Assembly: GCA_023415715.1 (NCBI GenBank)
Contig: JAEZJP010000076.1
Span: 1-6,760, forward strand
Reading direction: 5' to 3'
Length of the DNA stretch: 6,760 bases
DNA from: Bacillota bacterium
GTDB taxonomy: Bacteria > Bacillota > Clostridia > Christensenellales > Aristaeellaceae
Numbering within the stretch: the stretch's first letter is position 1; every line of letters starts with the position of its first letter. The notes below the pieces were generated by a model. The model made no database searches, was not told where the DNA came from, and saw only the letters and a list, made by a program, of their open reading frames with translations. The translations under genes were made by a program, and so were the position numbers. This document shows, in pieces, positions 5,787 through 6,760 of the stretch.

Positions 5787-6316
5787 TATGCCTGATAGGC
5801 GCCCCTTTGCAGGTATTTTTTGATCATTTCCACCATTTCTTCGGAAGGCTCCAAAATGATAACGCGCTTGTTGGCATCCTTCACAAAATAGAAGTAATAC
5901 AGTTCCGCACCGCGGTTCAAAAACCAGTGCTCTCTTTTGATGCCCGGCATGGAAATGTACCGCTGGAAGGTGGAGGAGGATACCGGGCCGAAGGCTTCCA
6001 CGTTCTTTACGCGCATGGTGCCCAGATTCTTGCGCTTTTGGTTGTTAAACACCTTCGCAAAATCCATTTCCCCATTGGTGAAGGTATACTCAAACTCCGT
6101 GCGCAGCCTGTCACGCCGCAAAAACAAGAGAACCGCGCTGCCGCCGCAGATGAGTACTGTAATTACGGAGTAAAGATTGAATGATGTCAGCAGCAATTGA
6201 AGCTGTATCACGGCGAGAAGCGCCATGATCACCATGAACACCGCGGAAACGAAGTACAGCACCTCGTCCAGCCCTCTGTTTTTCTTGACCACGATCTCTT
6301 CCTTAAAGTGATCCAT
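5786..6316 (-). CDS. Two-helix membrane protein with a PH-like cytoplasmic domain, function unknown
   Basis: I do not recognise a named function. The 176-residue product has a charged N-terminus, two hydrophobic helices (about 20-44 and 48-66) joined by a short loop, the positive RRDRLR stop, and a soluble C-terminus (72-170). That C-terminus starts EYTFTNGEMDFAKVFNNQKRKN, a pattern seen in bacterial PH-like domains, then RVKNVEAF and a final helix EEMVEMIKKYL. It may belong to an uncharacterised Clostridia family such as DUF6106; I cannot confirm this. The ATG at 6316 has AGGAGG 8 nt upstream. It lies 22 nt after the yuiD-like gene and overlaps the desulfurase start by one base, so the three are probably one operon; no functional link to sulfur transfer is evident. 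Confidence 0.75.
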   Translation of the reverse strand: MDHFKEEIVVKKNRGLDEVLYFVSAVFMVIMALLAVIQLQLLLTSFNLYSVITVLICGGSAVLLFLRRDRLRTEFEYTFTNGEMDFAKVFNNQKRKNLGTMRVKNVEAFGPVSSSTFQRYISMPGIKREHWFLNRGAELYYFYFVKDANKRVIILEPSEEMVEMIKKYLQRGAYQA

Positions 6317-6338
6317 TTGTTCTTCCTCCTAATGTTGT

Positions 6339-6760
6339 TCATATAAGGAACAGCCCGGTGATGATCAGCCCCAGCAGCGCGCCGGCAAAAACCTCCAGGG
6401 GCGTATGGCCCACAAGTTCCTTCAATTCTTCTTCTGTAATATGCTTGCCGTCCACCAGCATGTCGTGCAGTATTTTATTGATGACCGCGGCCTGGGTGCC
6501 TGTTTCCCTGCGTACGCCGGCGGCATCATACATCACAATGATGGAAAGGGCAAAGGATATGGCAAACTCCGCCGTGTCAAACCCCATTCTTGCCCCCACC
6601 ATGGCGGTCAAAGCAACCACCAGCGCGCTGTGAGAACTGGGCATGCCGCCGGAGCCCAGCCATCTGTGCCAGTTGAACTCATGCTCCACCAGAAAGTAAA
6701 TGGGCACCTTCAGCGCCTGGGCCACAAACCAGGCCGTCATGGCGCAGATCAGTATCTGGT
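6339..6760 (-). CDS. yuiD: Divergent PAP2-family membrane protein (YuiD-like), 5' end outside window
   Basis: This is the C-terminal part of a DUF212 (divergent PAP2) integral membrane protein like B. subtilis YuiD. That family is distantly related to PAP2 phosphatases; its substrate is unknown to me. Visible marks are AQALKVPIYF, the phosphatase-like GGMPSSHSALV, MYDAAGVRRETGTQAAVINKI and GHTPLEVFAGALLG near the end, with three or more hydrophobic segments. An ATG exists at 6740, but the frame stays open to the window edge and encodes QILICAMTAWFVAQ, which fits the family's first helix. The true start is therefore probably a dozen or so codons beyond the edge. It is the first gene seen of the likely operon with the PH-like protein and the desulfurase. 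Confidence 0.88.
   Translation of the reverse strand, partial: QILICAMTAWFVAQALKVPIYFLVEHEFNWHRWLGSGGMPSSHSALVVALTAMVGARMGFDTAEFAISFALSIIVMYDAAGVRRETGTQAAVINKILHDMLVDGKHITEEELKELVGHTPLEVFAGALLGLIITGLFLI

Overview
The window reads as ordinary chromosomal DNA from a GC-rich, probably endospore-forming member of the Firmicutes, most likely class Clostridia. The evidence is a CggR-type glycolytic repressor next to pgk, a BofA-type inhibitor of pro-sigma-K processing, a short ThiI without a rhodanese domain near a NifS-family desulfurase, and a YuiD-type membrane protein. I cannot name a genus.

Layout. Positions 1-202 hold no gene. They carry two copies of a palindrome-bearing intergenic repeat and a strong hairpin that starts directly after the pgk stop codon. 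Positions 203-2486 are a minus-strand pair, cggR then pgk, driven by a good sigma-A promoter with a CggR-like direct-repeat operator at its start site. Position 2721 starts a divergent plus-strand bofA. The gap between bofA and thiI (2979-3197) is packed with hairpins: a tandem pair just after bofA and a two-hairpin element closed by a third stem near thiI. From 3198 to the right edge all genes are on the minus strand and are transcribed in the order yuiD-like (5' end cut by the window), a PH-like membrane protein, a cysteine desulfurase and thiI. The first three are tightly packed and probably one operon. A 294-bp gene-free stretch with a third copy of the intergenic repeat separates the desulfurase from thiI.

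How the genes work together. CggR probably represses its own promoter, and through it pgk, until fructose-1,6-bisphosphate rises; gapA, which normally lies between them, is absent. The cysteine desulfurase and ThiI form a likely sulfur-relay pair for 4-thiouridine in tRNA, as NifZ-ThiI do in Bacillus subtilis. BofA would act at the forespore-surrounding membrane to hold back SpoIVFB during sporulation.

I see no defence locus, mobile element with a transposase, CRISPR array, tRNA or rRNA. The least explained material is the set of structured intergenic repeats. I do not see a new multi-gene system here.
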